NCBI GenBank assembly: GCA_011525875.1
Contig: WYBN01000011.1
Coordinates: forward strand, 1-64,000
Source: Melioribacteraceae bacterium
Lineage (GTDB): Bacteria > Bacteroidota > Ignavibacteria > Ignavibacteriales > Melioribacteraceae
Length of the DNA: 64,000 bases
Direction: 5' to 3'
The notes under the pieces were generated by a model, which saw only the letters and a program-made list of their open reading frames with translations, was not told where the DNA came from and made no database searches. Every line of letters begins with the position of its first letter. The stretch's first letter is position 1. Below, piece after piece: positions 46,601 through 54,922 of the stretch. The translations under genes were made by a program, and so were the position numbers.

Positions 46601-48491
46601 AAAAAATTCGAGGGATTCGATTTCTTTTACTGTTGCCATAAATGCACCCCCGAAAGCAATAATTGGAAACGATACTACTATTTGCGCTGGTGATTTGTTG
46701 ATACTAAACGGATTATCTTCGTACGATCCTGAGGGAGCTCCTTTGATGTACGAATGGTATTTTGATGACGGAACATATTTAACCGGCGAAAGTATTTCCA
46801 AATTTTGGATTGAGAGCGGTATTAAGCATGTAACGTTGAAAGTGACGGATAATTCCGGGCTGCCTTGCAATTCATCTTTCGACTCAAAACTAATTTACGT
46901 ACTCGCTTCCCCCATTGCAGATGCAGGGGAAGATATTGTTGCCTGTATAAATACGCCTGTTTACTTTGACGGGAGCAGGTCAACCGATATTGACGGCATT
47001 GTTGATTCTTACGAGTGGGATTTCGGAGATGGGGAATTCGGCGGCGGAGTAAAACCTGTCCATATTTACAAAGAAGCTGGAGTATATGAAGTTAATCTCA
47101 CAATTACAGGAAGTCCTAATGCACAATGCGACAACAAGGCTTATGATAAAATTACAGTTGTGGTTAATCAAGGCCCTGCCGCTCATTTTTCATCAAAAGA
47201 TTCAGTTGCAGCAGGCGCTTCTCTTCTCTTCGATGCTTCAAATTCAACAGCCTACAACAGCTCTATACTTTCTTACGAATGGGATTTCGGAAACGGAGAA
47301 AAATCTAGTGGAAAAACCACAAGCTACACCTATAATAAATACGGTCAGTATACTATAACTTTATCAATTAGAACTGATTCGGAAAGCGAATGCAGAGACG
47401 CCTCTTTCTCTAAATCAATTTATGTGAACGAAAGTCCAACTGCTGTTGCAGGGGAAGATAAATCTGTTGCGGCAAGACAAACCTTTATTCTTGACGGTTC
47501 AAAGTCATTTGACCCTGACGGTAAAATCTCACTTTATGAATGGGATTTAGGAGATGGTATTATTAAATACGGAAGTTTAGTTGAACATTCATATTCATTA
47601 ACTGGGATTCATCCAATTTCGTTGAAAGTAAAGGACAATACAGGAGTTACAAATAACATTGGCACTGATAAATTGTTCGTCAAGGTTAATGAAGCACCGG
47701 TTGCAAGAATCAATTCCGAATCCATTACTTATAAAGGCAGTACAATAAGTTTCGACGGTTCGGCTTCTAATGACCCTGAAAACGATTCTCTCTCGTTCAG
47801 GTGGTTTGTAAACAATACATTGGCTTCTTCCGACGGGGATATTTTTAGTTATGAATTCCCCCGCTCAGGCAGCTACAACATCAGATTAGAAGTAAATGAT
47901 AATTCCGGTTTTGAAAATAATATTTCATTCGCCAATAAAATTGTAAGGGTTTACGAAATACCGGCAATTAATATTGGCAGGGATACGACAATCTGTTTGG
48001 ACTCTTCCGGCGAAATATTTCCTGTTCTGTCTCACACAAATATTTCCAGACCTGCAATTCAATGGTTTGTAAATGATATTTATGAAACATTTGCCAACAG
48101 TTTAAAATACTATTTCTATAAACCGGGGTTTTATCAAATCACTGCAAAATTATACGACAAAAACTTTTCCGATGAAGTTCTCTCTGCAGACACCATATTA
48201 TTACGTGTTGCCGCTAAACCAAAACCCGTTCTTTTGAAAGATAGAACTGAATTTATTGGAGAGGCAAATGATCATATCCTCTTTGATGCAGGGTTTGAAT
48301 TTGATAATAGTGGTCAAAATTTTGTCGTAAGCTGGGATTTTGGAGATAAAAGTAAAGCGGTTGGCAATAAGGTTTATCATAAATATCAGCAGCCGGGCAA
48401 TTACAAAGTTTCAGTAACTGTTGATGATGGAAATAAAACACAGTGCAGTAAATCAATTTCGGAATTTTGGATCAAAGTGCTTAGAAGGTAA
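43638..48491 (+). CDS. Giant PKD-repeat surface protein
   Basis: A 1617-residue exported protein with GGGAG (43625-43629) eight bases before its start. After the signal peptide (about 12-32) comes a unique beta-rich N-terminal domain (about 33-310). Then some 14-15 consecutive PKD-type domains of about 88 residues run to the end. Most carry the SxDxDG-x-I...WDFGDG...G...H-x-Y...PGxYxVxLxV pattern, for example WDFGDGNTANG, WDLGDGNTASG and WDFGDGEFGGG; several (for example WHLDNSEPAEG and WFVNNTLASS) are degenerate. It has neither T9SS sorting domain, LPXTG motif nor C-terminal membrane helix. Such rods usually project binding domains or mediate adhesion. It is the third gene of the kinase-LysM/FecR cassette. 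Confidence 0.88.
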   Translation: MSIMNVDGSKWKIKLFIKVVILLSVYNTLLAQSKVIFLTYGPEAGQTYGDYYNHQFIHFRVPSNYDGQAFIRMFDIGFGGSYDTKYGVFDSEYEVTLFKNFIDENSFETNLKSIDISKFPAVKSFTVRDDDQFLNKWISFAVLDKTFGTEINGYRYYSLSVRGVKGNDANSFDVFLSSSQTSNGKINDTRIICYESTFRLQKRAGKFTFRFNTEKNNFNYKVRTFDFDNASLGFSTLLRQYSKINSSGDGTWGTSIISLNKYEAGNDIGLTIGPNNSSTVDNDLVISLYNSDNSKAAYFYPPEEFNAGIIPVVKTEVKYLGNCRSVELNATNSYDPGNGIINVKWHLDNSEPAEGLIIFKDYNDYGKYNAEVLAYNNSNEITRAAVLNIPITINRPPFAVAGEDKISAPGELLYFDASKSYDLDGKIINFIWDFGDGNTANGIRVKHAYQNPGQFTVTLKVEDNFTASPCRFSASTLNVVVNQRPKAKTELELIGSADEIITFSASGSSDPDGIIKEYIWDFGRFGKKFGESVTHTFPEPGMYKVSLIVIDNTTVRNNTDIKEVSVRINHPPVSLPGTDKIIAIGEEITFDGSNSNDKDGIIIGYFWDLGDGNTASGERFTHSYTSSGIYTVTLNVKDNSETSTSSSSATMKVTVNEPPIADAGETQFIVSGYTEFDGSKSNDPDGFISKFIWDFGDNFSGSGERVFHSYKQPGVYDVTLTVIDNTPTKNNSSVSRLKVYVNARPEANAGGNIITAPGEKFNLDASASFDSDGEITKFVWKFGGHTLSEEISFTHQFDKPGIYQIDLTVKDDFIIPTYNHHSIEVLVNNPPVAVITAPISAEVNSPVIFDAGRSFDSEGDITNYRWEFSNGMREVGGQIKHIFKEPGFYEVKLLVEDEQNTSNSISEAVSTIFINSSPIAKTNASVRTCETVVVLDASESVDPDGDPLTYYWNFFDGTFPSTGIKIKHDFEKYGIYPVMLIVDDNNSLKNSRDSISFTVAINAPPKAIIGNDTTICAGDLLILNGLSSYDPEGAPLMYEWYFDDGTYLTGESISKFWIESGIKHVTLKVTDNSGLPCNSSFDSKLIYVLASPIADAGEDIVACINTPVYFDGSRSTDIDGIVDSYEWDFGDGEFGGGVKPVHIYKEAGVYEVNLTITGSPNAQCDNKAYDKITVVVNQGPAAHFSSKDSVAAGASLLFDASNSTAYNSSILSYEWDFGNGEKSSGKTTSYTYNKYGQYTITLSIRTDSESECRDASFSKSIYVNESPTAVAGEDKSVAARQTFILDGSKSFDPDGKISLYEWDLGDGIIKYGSLVEHSYSLTGIHPISLKVKDNTGVTNNIGTDKLFVKVNEAPVARINSESITYKGSTISFDGSASNDPENDSLSFRWFVNNTLASSDGDIFSYEFPRSGSYNIRLEVNDNSGFENNISFANKIVRVYEIPAINIGRDTTICLDSSGEIFPVLSHTNISRPAIQWFVNDIYETFANSLKYYFYKPGFYQITAKLYDKNFSDEVLSADTILLRVAAKPKPVLLKDRTEFIGEANDHILFDAGFEFDNSGQNFVVSWDFGDKSKAVGNKVYHKYQQPGNYKVSVTVDDGNKTQCSKSISEFWIKVLRR

Positions 48492-48518
48492 ATTAAGATT
48501 TCTTTTCAGAGATATTAA

Positions 48519-48989
48519 TTAACTCATAGAAACGCTGTTAATTTCCTTCGAAAGTTTTATGAATAAATCCTCTTCCCTACCGAGAAGATCGCGCAAAGTA
48601 AGGTTGGAAATCACATTATCAATTGCATCCTGAATAATTTTCCACAATGACCGGACGGAACAATCAACTGTGTGCGTGCAGATGGAGACCGAGCCGCTGT
48701 GAGTCTGACAAAATTCGTCGTCAAATAATCTTCCGCCTAAACTCGAAAGCACATCACTAATATATATTTTTTCGGGGGGCTGCGATAAAGTGTATCCTCC
48801 GCTCTGCCCTCTTTCGCTTTCAAGAAAGCCGCCGAGACGAAGTACTCTAAGTAATTTGGCAACATTGTGCTGCGACATTTTTTCTGCCCTGCTTATCTGC
48901 GGAATTGTTGGAGCAATTCCCGCATCGTAGTATTTACCGATTCTTATCAGACACCTTATTCCGTATTCCTCTTGCGCGCTGAATTTCAT
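48519..48989 (-). CDS. Rrf2-family iron-sulfur regulator
   Basis: A 156-residue winged-helix regulator related to IscR/SufR-type Rrf2 proteins. The N terminus (MKFSAQEEYGIRCLIRIG) and recognition region (ISRAEKMSQHNVAKLLRVLRLGGFLESERGQSGGYTLSQPP) are typical. Three cysteines follow at C94, C104 and C110 (C-x9-C-x5-C), placed like the IscR [2Fe-2S] ligands (C-x5-C-x5-C) but with a longer first gap. It lies at the 3' end of the suf run, 62 bases after the bacilliredoxin gene and past a perfect stem-loop. It most likely senses Fe-S status or redox stress and controls suf, possibly its own gene too. Confidence 0.88.
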   Translation of the reverse strand: MKFSAQEEYGIRCLIRIGKYYDAGIAPTIPQISRAEKMSQHNVAKLLRVLRLGGFLESERGQSGGYTLSQPPEKIYISDVLSSLGGRLFDDEFCQTHSGSVSICTHTVDCSVRSLWKIIQDAIDNVISNLTLRDLLGREEDLFIKLSKEINSVSMS

Positions 48990-49017
48990 ATAGATTTATT
49001 TCCAAATCTGTAAAACT

Positions 49018-49043
49018 GCGGTACAGCTCAACTACTGTACCGC
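49018..49043 (-). terminator. Perfect stem-loop between bacilliredoxin and rrf2 genes
   Basis: GCGGTACAG (49018-49026) and CTGTACCGC (49035-49043) form a perfect 9-bp stem with an 8-base loop. On the minus strand it is followed by AGTTTTAC, a weak T tract. It could be an attenuating terminator ahead of rrf2, or a dyad bound by the Rrf2 protein, whose start lies 29 bases downstream. Confidence 0.5.
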
Positions 49044-49051
49044 TTAACAAA

Positions 49052-49585
49052 TTAGTTATTTAACGGAATTTTTGAGCCGCACGAAATTGCATGTATAAGT
49101 TTCTCATATTTTTCCTGAGAAATAGAAGGCCCGGGACGATTTGAATATTTGTCAAATGCCTTAGTCAAATCCATAGCTACTTCTTCATCTGTTCTTCCTT
49201 CTATGTTATGACGATGCATTACGAAAAGAACCTCTCCGTTTTTAAGTAAAGCAATTGCAGGTGAAGAAGGCGGGTATTTGCTTAAGAACTTATTGCGCAG
49301 TAACTCAATTGCATCGCGGTCCTGTCCAGCGAAAACCGTTGTTAATCTATCAGGTATGACATTATGTTGTACTGCTTTTGTAACGCCCGGGCGAGCGCTG
49401 CCAGCCGCACAACCACATACGGAATTTATCATTACCAGCACAGTCTGGTCGTTTTTGGAGGACAGAACCTCGTCAAGTTTTTCCGGTGTGGTCAATTCTT
49501 CAAATCCGCAGTAAATAAGTTCATCCCTCATAGGTTGAACCGCTTCGGGGTCATATATCGGCGGACGGGATTGTATGTTTAACAT
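49052..49585 (-). CDS. Bacilliredoxin (BrxA/BrxB, YphP family)
   Basis: A 177-residue thioredoxin-fold protein with the diagnostic C57-G58-C59 redox site in INSVCGCAAGSARPGV. It matches the BrxA/BrxB family that removes bacillithiol-type mixed disulfides. About 30 extra residues at the C terminus (SQEKYEKLIHAISCG...) include another cysteine and go beyond the usual 144-residue length. It follows the SufT-like gene by 22 bases in the suf operon, suggesting a role in keeping Fe-S assembly cysteines reduced, or in protecting them during oxidative stress. Whether this organism makes bacillithiol is not shown here. Confidence 0.88.
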   Translation of the reverse strand: MLNIQSRPPIYDPEAVQPMRDELIYCGFEELTTPEKLDEVLSSKNDQTVLVMINSVCGCAAGSARPGVTKAVQHNVIPDRLTTVFAGQDRDAIELLRNKFLSKYPPSSPAIALLKNGEVLFVMHRHNIEGRTDEEVAMDLTKAFDKYSNRPGPSISQEKYEKLIHAISCGSKIPLNN

Positions 49586-49607
49586 AATAATTCCTTTCTA
49601 ATAATTG

Positions 49608-49922
49608 TTAAAAAAAACCTAATTCAAGTTTTGCTTCTTCGCTCATCATGTCTTTATCCCAAGGAGGATCCCAGACAAGATCTACGACAACCTGATTAAC
49701 ATTCTTTACCCTCTGAACTTTTTCTTTCACTTCGGGCGGCAGGCTGCCGGCAACGGGGCATGCCGGAGAAGTTAAAGTCATTTTGATATAAACATTTCCA
49801 TCGTCGTCAACTTTTATTTTATAAATCAAACCGAGTTCCCATATATCAACAGGTATTTCGGGATCAAAAACTGTTTTTAGAGCGGCGATAATTTCCTGTT
49901 CAAGTTTACCTTTGTCTATCAT
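49608..49922 (-). CDS. sufT: SufT / MIP18 (DUF59) family protein
   Basis: A 104-residue cytoplasmic protein of the MIP18/DUF59 family, with the conserved N-terminal FDPEIPVDIWELGLIYKI, the TLTSPACPVAGSLP loop holding the family cysteine, and the C-terminal WDPPWDKDMMSEEAK. SufT proteins help Fe-S cluster maturation, mainly under high demand, and act with SufBCD as carrier or assembly factors. It is separated from sufS by 5 bases, as in many Bacteroidota and Firmicutes suf operons. Confidence 0.9.
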   Translation of the reverse strand: MIDKGKLEQEIIAALKTVFDPEIPVDIWELGLIYKIKVDDDGNVYIKMTLTSPACPVAGSLPPEVKEKVQRVKNVNQVVVDLVWDPPWDKDMMSEEAKLELGFF

Positions 49923-49927
49923 AACTC

Positions 49928-51205
49928 CTACTTAAACATTTTAATTACTTTATTCAATCCATTAATTAATTTGTCTATTTCTTCTCTTGTATTGTAAAGT
50001 CCGAAAGATGCTCTTGCAGTTGCGGGGACATTAAATCTTTTCATCACCGGCTGTGTGCAGTGATGTCCTGTACGAATTGCAATTCCATCAGTATCGATTA
50101 TTGTTCCAATATCGTATGGGTGAATACCATCAATGACGAATGAAATAACGGAAGCTTTTTCCTTTGCAGTTCCGATAATCTTTAAGCCGGGTATTTCTAA
50201 GAGTCTTTGGGTTGCATAGTTCAATAAATTCTGCTCGTGAGTTGTTATATCGTCAAAATCAAATGAGCCAAGGAAATCAATAGCCGTGCCTAAGCCAATT
50301 CCACCGGCAATATTGGGTGTGCCGGCTTCAAATTTATTAGGGATATCATCAAAAGTTGTTTCGTCAAATGTCACAGTTCTAATCATGTCGCCGCCTCCTT
50401 GATAAGGCGGAAGCATATCGAGATATTTCGTTTTCCCGTAGAGCACGCCGATGCCAGTCGGGCCGTATAATTTGTGTCCTGAAAAAACAAAGAAATCGCA
50501 GTTCAAATCCTGCACATCGATTTTTGAATGCGGAACAGCCTGCGAACCATCAATGAGCACAGGAACATTATAATCATGCGCAATATTAATTATCTCTTTT
50601 ACAGGATTGATTGTACCCAAAGAGTTGGATGTGTGGACGATAGATACTAATTTTGTTTTCGACGAGAACAATTTGACATATTCTTCCATTATCAATTCGC
50701 CCGAGTCGGTAATAGGCACAACTTTTAGTTTAATTTTTCTTTTTTCGCAGTTGATTTGCCAGGGCACAATATTAGCATGGTGTTCCATATTAGAAACGAT
50801 GACTTCATCACCTTCCTCAAAAAAGCCAGCCCGGAACATTGAAGAAGCGATTAAATTAATTGCTTCGGTGGCTCCTTTAACAAAAATAATTTCCGAAGCG
50901 CTCAAAGCATTGATAAATTCTTTTACTTTCAGACGCGCTTTTTCGTAAGCCTCAGTTGCAACTTCGCTGAGGAAATACAGCCCGCGGTGTATGTTTGCGT
51001 TGTCGTAGTAGTAATAATTATTTATGCTGTCAATTACTTGGTGCGGTTTCTGGGTTGTCGCAGCATTATCCAAATAAACCAACGGTTTATCATTGATCAG
51101 TCTTTGCAGAATAGGAAACTCTTTTCGAATTTCGTAAACATCAAATCTTTTGTAGCTCCGGTTTTCTTTAACCGATTTTCTAAGAATTCCCGGTTCGTCT
51201 TCCAT
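49928..51205 (-). CDS. sufS: Cysteine desulfurase SufS
   Basis: A 425-residue PLP-dependent enzyme that mobilises sulfur from cysteine as a persulfide. The PLP lysine is K245 (FVFSGHKLYGPTG) and the persulfide cysteine is C383 (RTGHHCTQP). Also visible are the LDNAATTQKP start motif, SNMEHHANIVPW and the SufS-type RASFGLYNT. The ATG overlaps the sufD stop as TAATG (51203-51207), giving tight translational coupling. There is an N-terminal extension of about 20 residues before YEIRKEFP. Neither SufE nor SufU, the usual sulfur acceptors, is in this operon. Confidence 0.94.
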   Translation of the reverse strand: MEDEPGILRKSVKENRSYKRFDVYEIRKEFPILQRLINDKPLVYLDNAATTQKPHQVIDSINNYYYYDNANIHRGLYFLSEVATEAYEKARLKVKEFINALSASEIIFVKGATEAINLIASSMFRAGFFEEGDEVIVSNMEHHANIVPWQINCEKRKIKLKVVPITDSGELIMEEYVKLFSSKTKLVSIVHTSNSLGTINPVKEIINIAHDYNVPVLIDGSQAVPHSKIDVQDLNCDFFVFSGHKLYGPTGIGVLYGKTKYLDMLPPYQGGGDMIRTVTFDETTFDDIPNKFEAGTPNIAGGIGLGTAIDFLGSFDFDDITTHEQNLLNYATQRLLEIPGLKIIGTAKEKASVISFVIDGIHPYDIGTIIDTDGIAIRTGHHCTQPVMKRFNVPATARASFGLYNTREEIDKLINGLNKVIKMFK

Positions 51206-52530
51206 TAGATTTCTTCTCTGTTCAAATGTTCAAATATCATGTGGTTTAATTTTTCTTTTAATGATTCAATTTTTACTTTTTCGATAACGTCACTTACAAA
51301 AGCTCTAATCAGCATTGATTTAGCGATGCTTGAAGGAACGCCCCGCGACCTGATATAAAAAAATGCAGTATCATCGAGATGACCAACTGTAGCGCCGTGC
51401 GAACATTTTACATCATCGGCATAAATTTCGAGCTGTGGTTTCGTATCTATTGTAGCTTTCTTTGACATAAGAACTGTTTTGTTCGATTGATACGCATTAG
51501 TTTTCTGAGCATCTTTTCTTACAAGAATTTTGCCGTTGAATACGCCGTGCGATTCATCATCAAGAATTCCTTTATACAGCTCGTTGCTCAAACAATTCGG
51601 AGTCGCATGATCAACAAATGTATGGTTGTCGACATGCTGTTTATCGTTTGCAAGATATAATCCATTAAAATTGCATTCGCAGAATTCATCGTCAAGCGTG
51701 GAATTAATATCATTTCTAATAAGCGCGCCTCCGAAAGAAATATTAAAATGACTGAAAACACTCTCTTTCTTTTGGTGAATCTCAGTCCTTTCGATATGAA
51801 ATGAATCTGTTTTTTCATTCTGAATTTTGTAAAGATCAACCACCGCATTTGCATCGGTAAAAACTTCTGTAACGATATTTGAAAAATAATTCTTGCTGCC
51901 GGTTCCAACGTAATTAGTAATTACCGAAACTTGTGAATTGCTTTCGGCAATGATTGTATTTTTGGGCTGAGAAAGGACATTCGTTTCATTATCGCCGTTG
52001 ATATACATAACATGAATAGGTTTAACCAGTGCTTTGCCTTCAGGTATGAATATAAATAATCCATCATAGGCATACAAAGCGTTAAGCGCATCGAAAGCTG
52101 TTATGATTTTAGACCGGTGGAGAAATTTTTCGACCAATTCGGGTCTGTTTTTAATCGTTGATTTCAAATTATCAACGATTACACCTTGAGGAAGCCGGCC
52201 AATATTGGAGAGTTCCGGGTTGAATAATCCATTTACGAATACTATGAGGTGATGATCAAAACCCTCGAATAAATACTCTTGTTTTAGAATTGAATTATCG
52301 GTTTTAAATTTCAGATTTGCCGCCGGCGTAAAATTCTGATTTAGTACCGGTTTAACATTCGTGTATTTCCATTCTTCGTTTTTTACAGTCGGGAATTCCA
52401 ATTCTTGAAGCTTTCTAAGCGCACCATGCCTAACTTTGTGGAAAGAAGATTCGGACTCGCCGTTTAATTTGCTTTCAAATATTTTGAAATTCTCCAGATA
52501 CCATTGCTTTGCACCAATTTTATTTGTCAT
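51205..52530 (-). CDS. sufD: Fe-S cluster scaffold subunit SufD
   Basis: A 441-residue subunit of the SufBCD assembly complex. The C-terminal right-handed beta-helix is recognisable from strings such as GVFNGKILVRKDAQKTNAYQSNKTVLMS and the family end motif PQLEIYADDVKCSHGATVGHLDDTAFFYIRSRG. The His/Cys pair in KCSHGATVG is the conserved interface. The N-terminal part (about 1-150) is helical and variable, as in other SufD. It lies 10 bases after sufC and overlaps sufS by one base. Confidence 0.93.
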   Translation of the reverse strand: MTNKIGAKQWYLENFKIFESKLNGESESSFHKVRHGALRKLQELEFPTVKNEEWKYTNVKPVLNQNFTPAANLKFKTDNSILKQEYLFEGFDHHLIVFVNGLFNPELSNIGRLPQGVIVDNLKSTIKNRPELVEKFLHRSKIITAFDALNALYAYDGLFIFIPEGKALVKPIHVMYINGDNETNVLSQPKNTIIAESNSQVSVITNYVGTGSKNYFSNIVTEVFTDANAVVDLYKIQNEKTDSFHIERTEIHQKKESVFSHFNISFGGALIRNDINSTLDDEFCECNFNGLYLANDKQHVDNHTFVDHATPNCLSNELYKGILDDESHGVFNGKILVRKDAQKTNAYQSNKTVLMSKKATIDTKPQLEIYADDVKCSHGATVGHLDDTAFFYIRSRGVPSSIAKSMLIRAFVSDVIEKVKIESLKEKLNHMIFEHLNREEI

Positions 52531-52540
52531 CTAGTATCTC

Positions 52541-53305
52541 CTAAACCGATGCCGCCGTTAATTCTGAATTCTTTACCCAGTCATATCCTTTTTCTTCAAG
52601 TTCAAGAGCCAGTTCTTTACCGCCCGACTTAATAATTTTACCTTTATAAAGAACATGAACAAAATCCGGCACAATATAATCCAGCAGACGTTGATAGTGC
52701 GTCACTACAATTACTGAATTATCCCTTGACCTAAATTCATTAACTCCATTCGATACAATCCGCAGCGCGTCAATATCAAGACCGGAATCAGTTTCGTCAA
52801 GTATTGCAAGTTTAGGATTCAGCATCAAAAGCTGGAAGATCTCATTTCGTTTTTTTTCTCCGCCCGAAAAACCCGTATTAACAGAACGGCTAATAAGATT
52901 ATCATCCATTCCTAAAATTTTTGCCTTTTCCCTCATTAATACGAGGAACTCCTTCGCAGCAATTTCGGGCAGTCCTTTATACTTTCGAATTTCATTAATT
53001 GCAGTCTTTAAAAATGTAGAATTGCTTATTCCAGGAATTTCGATTGGATACTGAAAAGCGAGGAATAAACCTTCGCGCGCCCTGTCTTCAGGATCCATTT
53101 CCAGCAGATTCTTATTTTCAAAAATTACTTCTCCACCTGTTACTTCATAACCTTCATTGCCGGCAAGAACGTTTGCGAGTGTGCTTTTACCGGAACCGTT
53201 AGGGCCCATTATAGCATGCACTTCGCCGGCTTTAACCTCAAGATTAAGCCCCTTTAAGATATCTTTTCCTTCAACTTGAGCTTTAAGTTCTTTTATTGAT
53301 AACAT
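52541..53305 (-). CDS. sufC: Fe-S assembly ATPase SufC
   Basis: A 254-residue ABC-type ATPase that powers the conformational change of SufB-SufD. Walker A is GPNGSGKST (about 35-43), the signature is SGGEKKRNE, and Walker B is LAILDETDSGLD, followed by the His-loop VVTHYQRLLDYI. Signature and H-loop features are those of SufC rather than a transporter, and no membrane partners are present. It lies 40 bases after sufB and 10 before sufD. Confidence 0.95.
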   Translation of the reverse strand: MLSIKELKAQVEGKDILKGLNLEVKAGEVHAIMGPNGSGKSTLANVLAGNEGYEVTGGEVIFENKNLLEMDPEDRAREGLFLAFQYPIEIPGISNSTFLKTAINEIRKYKGLPEIAAKEFLVLMREKAKILGMDDNLISRSVNTGFSGGEKKRNEIFQLLMLNPKLAILDETDSGLDIDALRIVSNGVNEFRSRDNSVIVVTHYQRLLDYIVPDFVHVLYKGKIIKSGGKELALELEEKGYDWVKNSELTAASV

Positions 53306-53345
53306 CTCTGTTCCTTTATTTTTTTCAAATTAATTACAAAAAAGA

Positions 53346-54791
53346 TCACCCTACACTGCCTTCGAGGCTGATTGCCAAAAGTTTTTGGGCTTCAACAGCA
53401 AATTCCATCGGCAGTTCGTTAAACACTTCTTTACAGAAACCATTAACAATCATATTTACCGCATCTTCAGTTGATATTCCTCTTTGATTCAAATAAAAAA
53501 TTTGATCTTCGCCGACTTTGGAAGTTGTTGCTTCATGTTCAACCATGGCAGAGTCGTTGTCCACTTCAATGTAAGGGAACGTGTGCGCACCGCATTTATC
53601 ACCCATGAGCATTGAGTCGCACTGAGAGAAGTTACGCGCACCTTCGGCGCTTTTCAATACTTTTACAAGACCGCGATATGAATTATCGCTTCTGCCTGCC
53701 GAGATACCTTTCGAAACGATGGTTGATTTAGAATTTTTTCCGATATGGATCATCTTGGTTCCAGTATCAGCTTGCTGATAATTATTAGTAACAGCTACTG
53801 AATAAAATTCACCAATTGAATTTTCCCCTTGAAGAATACAGCTTGGGTATTTCCATGTAATTGCTGAACCGGTTTCAACCTGTGTCCAGGATATTTTGGA
53901 ATTTTTCCCGCGGCAGATTCCTCTTTTTGTTACAAAGTTGTAGATCCCCCCTTTCCCCTCCTTATTGCCGGGGTACCAATTTTGAACCGTTGAATATTTT
54001 ATCTCAGCATTATCGAGGGTAACTAATTCAACCACAGCAGCATGCAGTTGATTTTCATCCCGCATTGGAGCCGTACAGCCTTCAAGATAACTTACATAAC
54101 TACCTTCATCGGCAATAATCAGCGTTCTTTCAAATTGTCCGGTTTCCATAGCATTAATTCTAAAATAAGTTGATAGTTCCATCGGACAGCGGACGCCTTT
54201 AGGAATATATACAAATGAGCCGTCTGTAAACACAGCTGAGTTGAGAGCCGCGAAGTAATTGTCCGTATAAGGCACAACTGAACCCATATATTTTTTTATC
54301 AGTTCAGGGTGTTCTCTGATAGCTTCGGAGATAGAACAAAAAATTATTCCTTTTTCGTGCAAAGTTTCTCTAAACGTAGTAGCAACAGAAACAGAATCGA
54401 AAACCGCATCAACGGCAACTCCGGCTAACCTCTTCTGTTCTTCGAGCGGAATACCCAACTTTTCGAATGTCTTTAAAAGTTCTGGATCAACTTCATCCAT
54501 ACTATCGAGTTCGGGCTTTTTCTTTGGGGCTGAATAATACTTAACATCTTGATAATCGATCGGATCATATTTTACTTTCGGCCATTTTGGTTCTTCCATA
54601 GTCAGCCAATGTCGATAAGCCTTAAGCCGCCATTGAGTCATCCACTCGGGTTCATTCTTTTTTGCAGAGATAAAACGGATTATATTTTCATTTAATCCTT
54701 TTGGGGCTTCATCAGCTTCGATATTAGTAGTAAATCCCCATTTATATTCAGATTGAGTTAAATCTTCAACCACTTTCATGTCGTCACTCAT
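53346..54791 (-). CDS. sufB: Fe-S cluster scaffold subunit SufB
   Basis: A 481-residue core scaffold of the SufBCD complex and first gene of the suf operon. Characteristic segments are [62 protein letters not shown] and [30 protein letters not shown]. The cysteine in the EGCTAPM segment and the histidine and glutamates near VEHEATTS match the known sulfur-entry and cluster-ligand region. Length is typical. The 131-bp upstream region holds the operon promoter, but I see no convincing -10/-35 pair; a terminator of the upstream rlmB gene separates the units. Confidence 0.95.
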   Translation of the reverse strand: MSDDMKVVEDLTQSEYKWGFTTNIEADEAPKGLNENIIRFISAKKNEPEWMTQWRLKAYRHWLTMEEPKWPKVKYDPIDYQDVKYYSAPKKKPELDSMDEVDPELLKTFEKLGIPLEEQKRLAGVAVDAVFDSVSVATTFRETLHEKGIIFCSISEAIREHPELIKKYMGSVVPYTDNYFAALNSAVFTDGSFVYIPKGVRCPMELSTYFRINAMETGQFERTLIIADEGSYVSYLEGCTAPMRDENQLHAAVVELVTLDNAEIKYSTVQNWYPGNKEGKGGIYNFVTKRGICRGKNSKISWTQVETGSAITWKYPSCILQGENSIGEFYSVAVTNNYQQADTGTKMIHIGKNSKSTIVSKGISAGRSDNSYRGLVKVLKSAEGARNFSQCDSMLMGDKCGAHTFPYIEVDNDSAMVEHEATTSKVGEDQIFYLNQRGISTEDAVNMIVNGFCKEVFNELPMEFAVEAQKLLAISLEGSVG

Positions 54792-54865
54792 GCATAAATC
54801 CTTTAGTTTAAGTTAAATGCAGTTAATCTGGAAAAAATTGTCAAGATTCATAACGAAAAATAAGA

Positions 54866-54900
54866 AAAATATGTTCCCTAATGAAAATAATTTTAGGAAC
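54866..54900 (-). terminator. Terminator of rlmB
   Basis: On the minus strand GTTCCTAA and TTAGGGAAC form a stem with one bulged G around an 11-base loop, followed by ATATTTTTC. It begins 22 bases after the rlmB stop and ahead of the suf operon. Confidence 0.55.
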
Positions 54901-54922
54901 TGATATCTTTTTTACTGAAAGA

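Noticed and set aside
50493..50508. T-arm-like string resembling part of a tRNA
   Set aside because: Inside sufS coding sequence, with no acceptor, D or anticodon arms around it.
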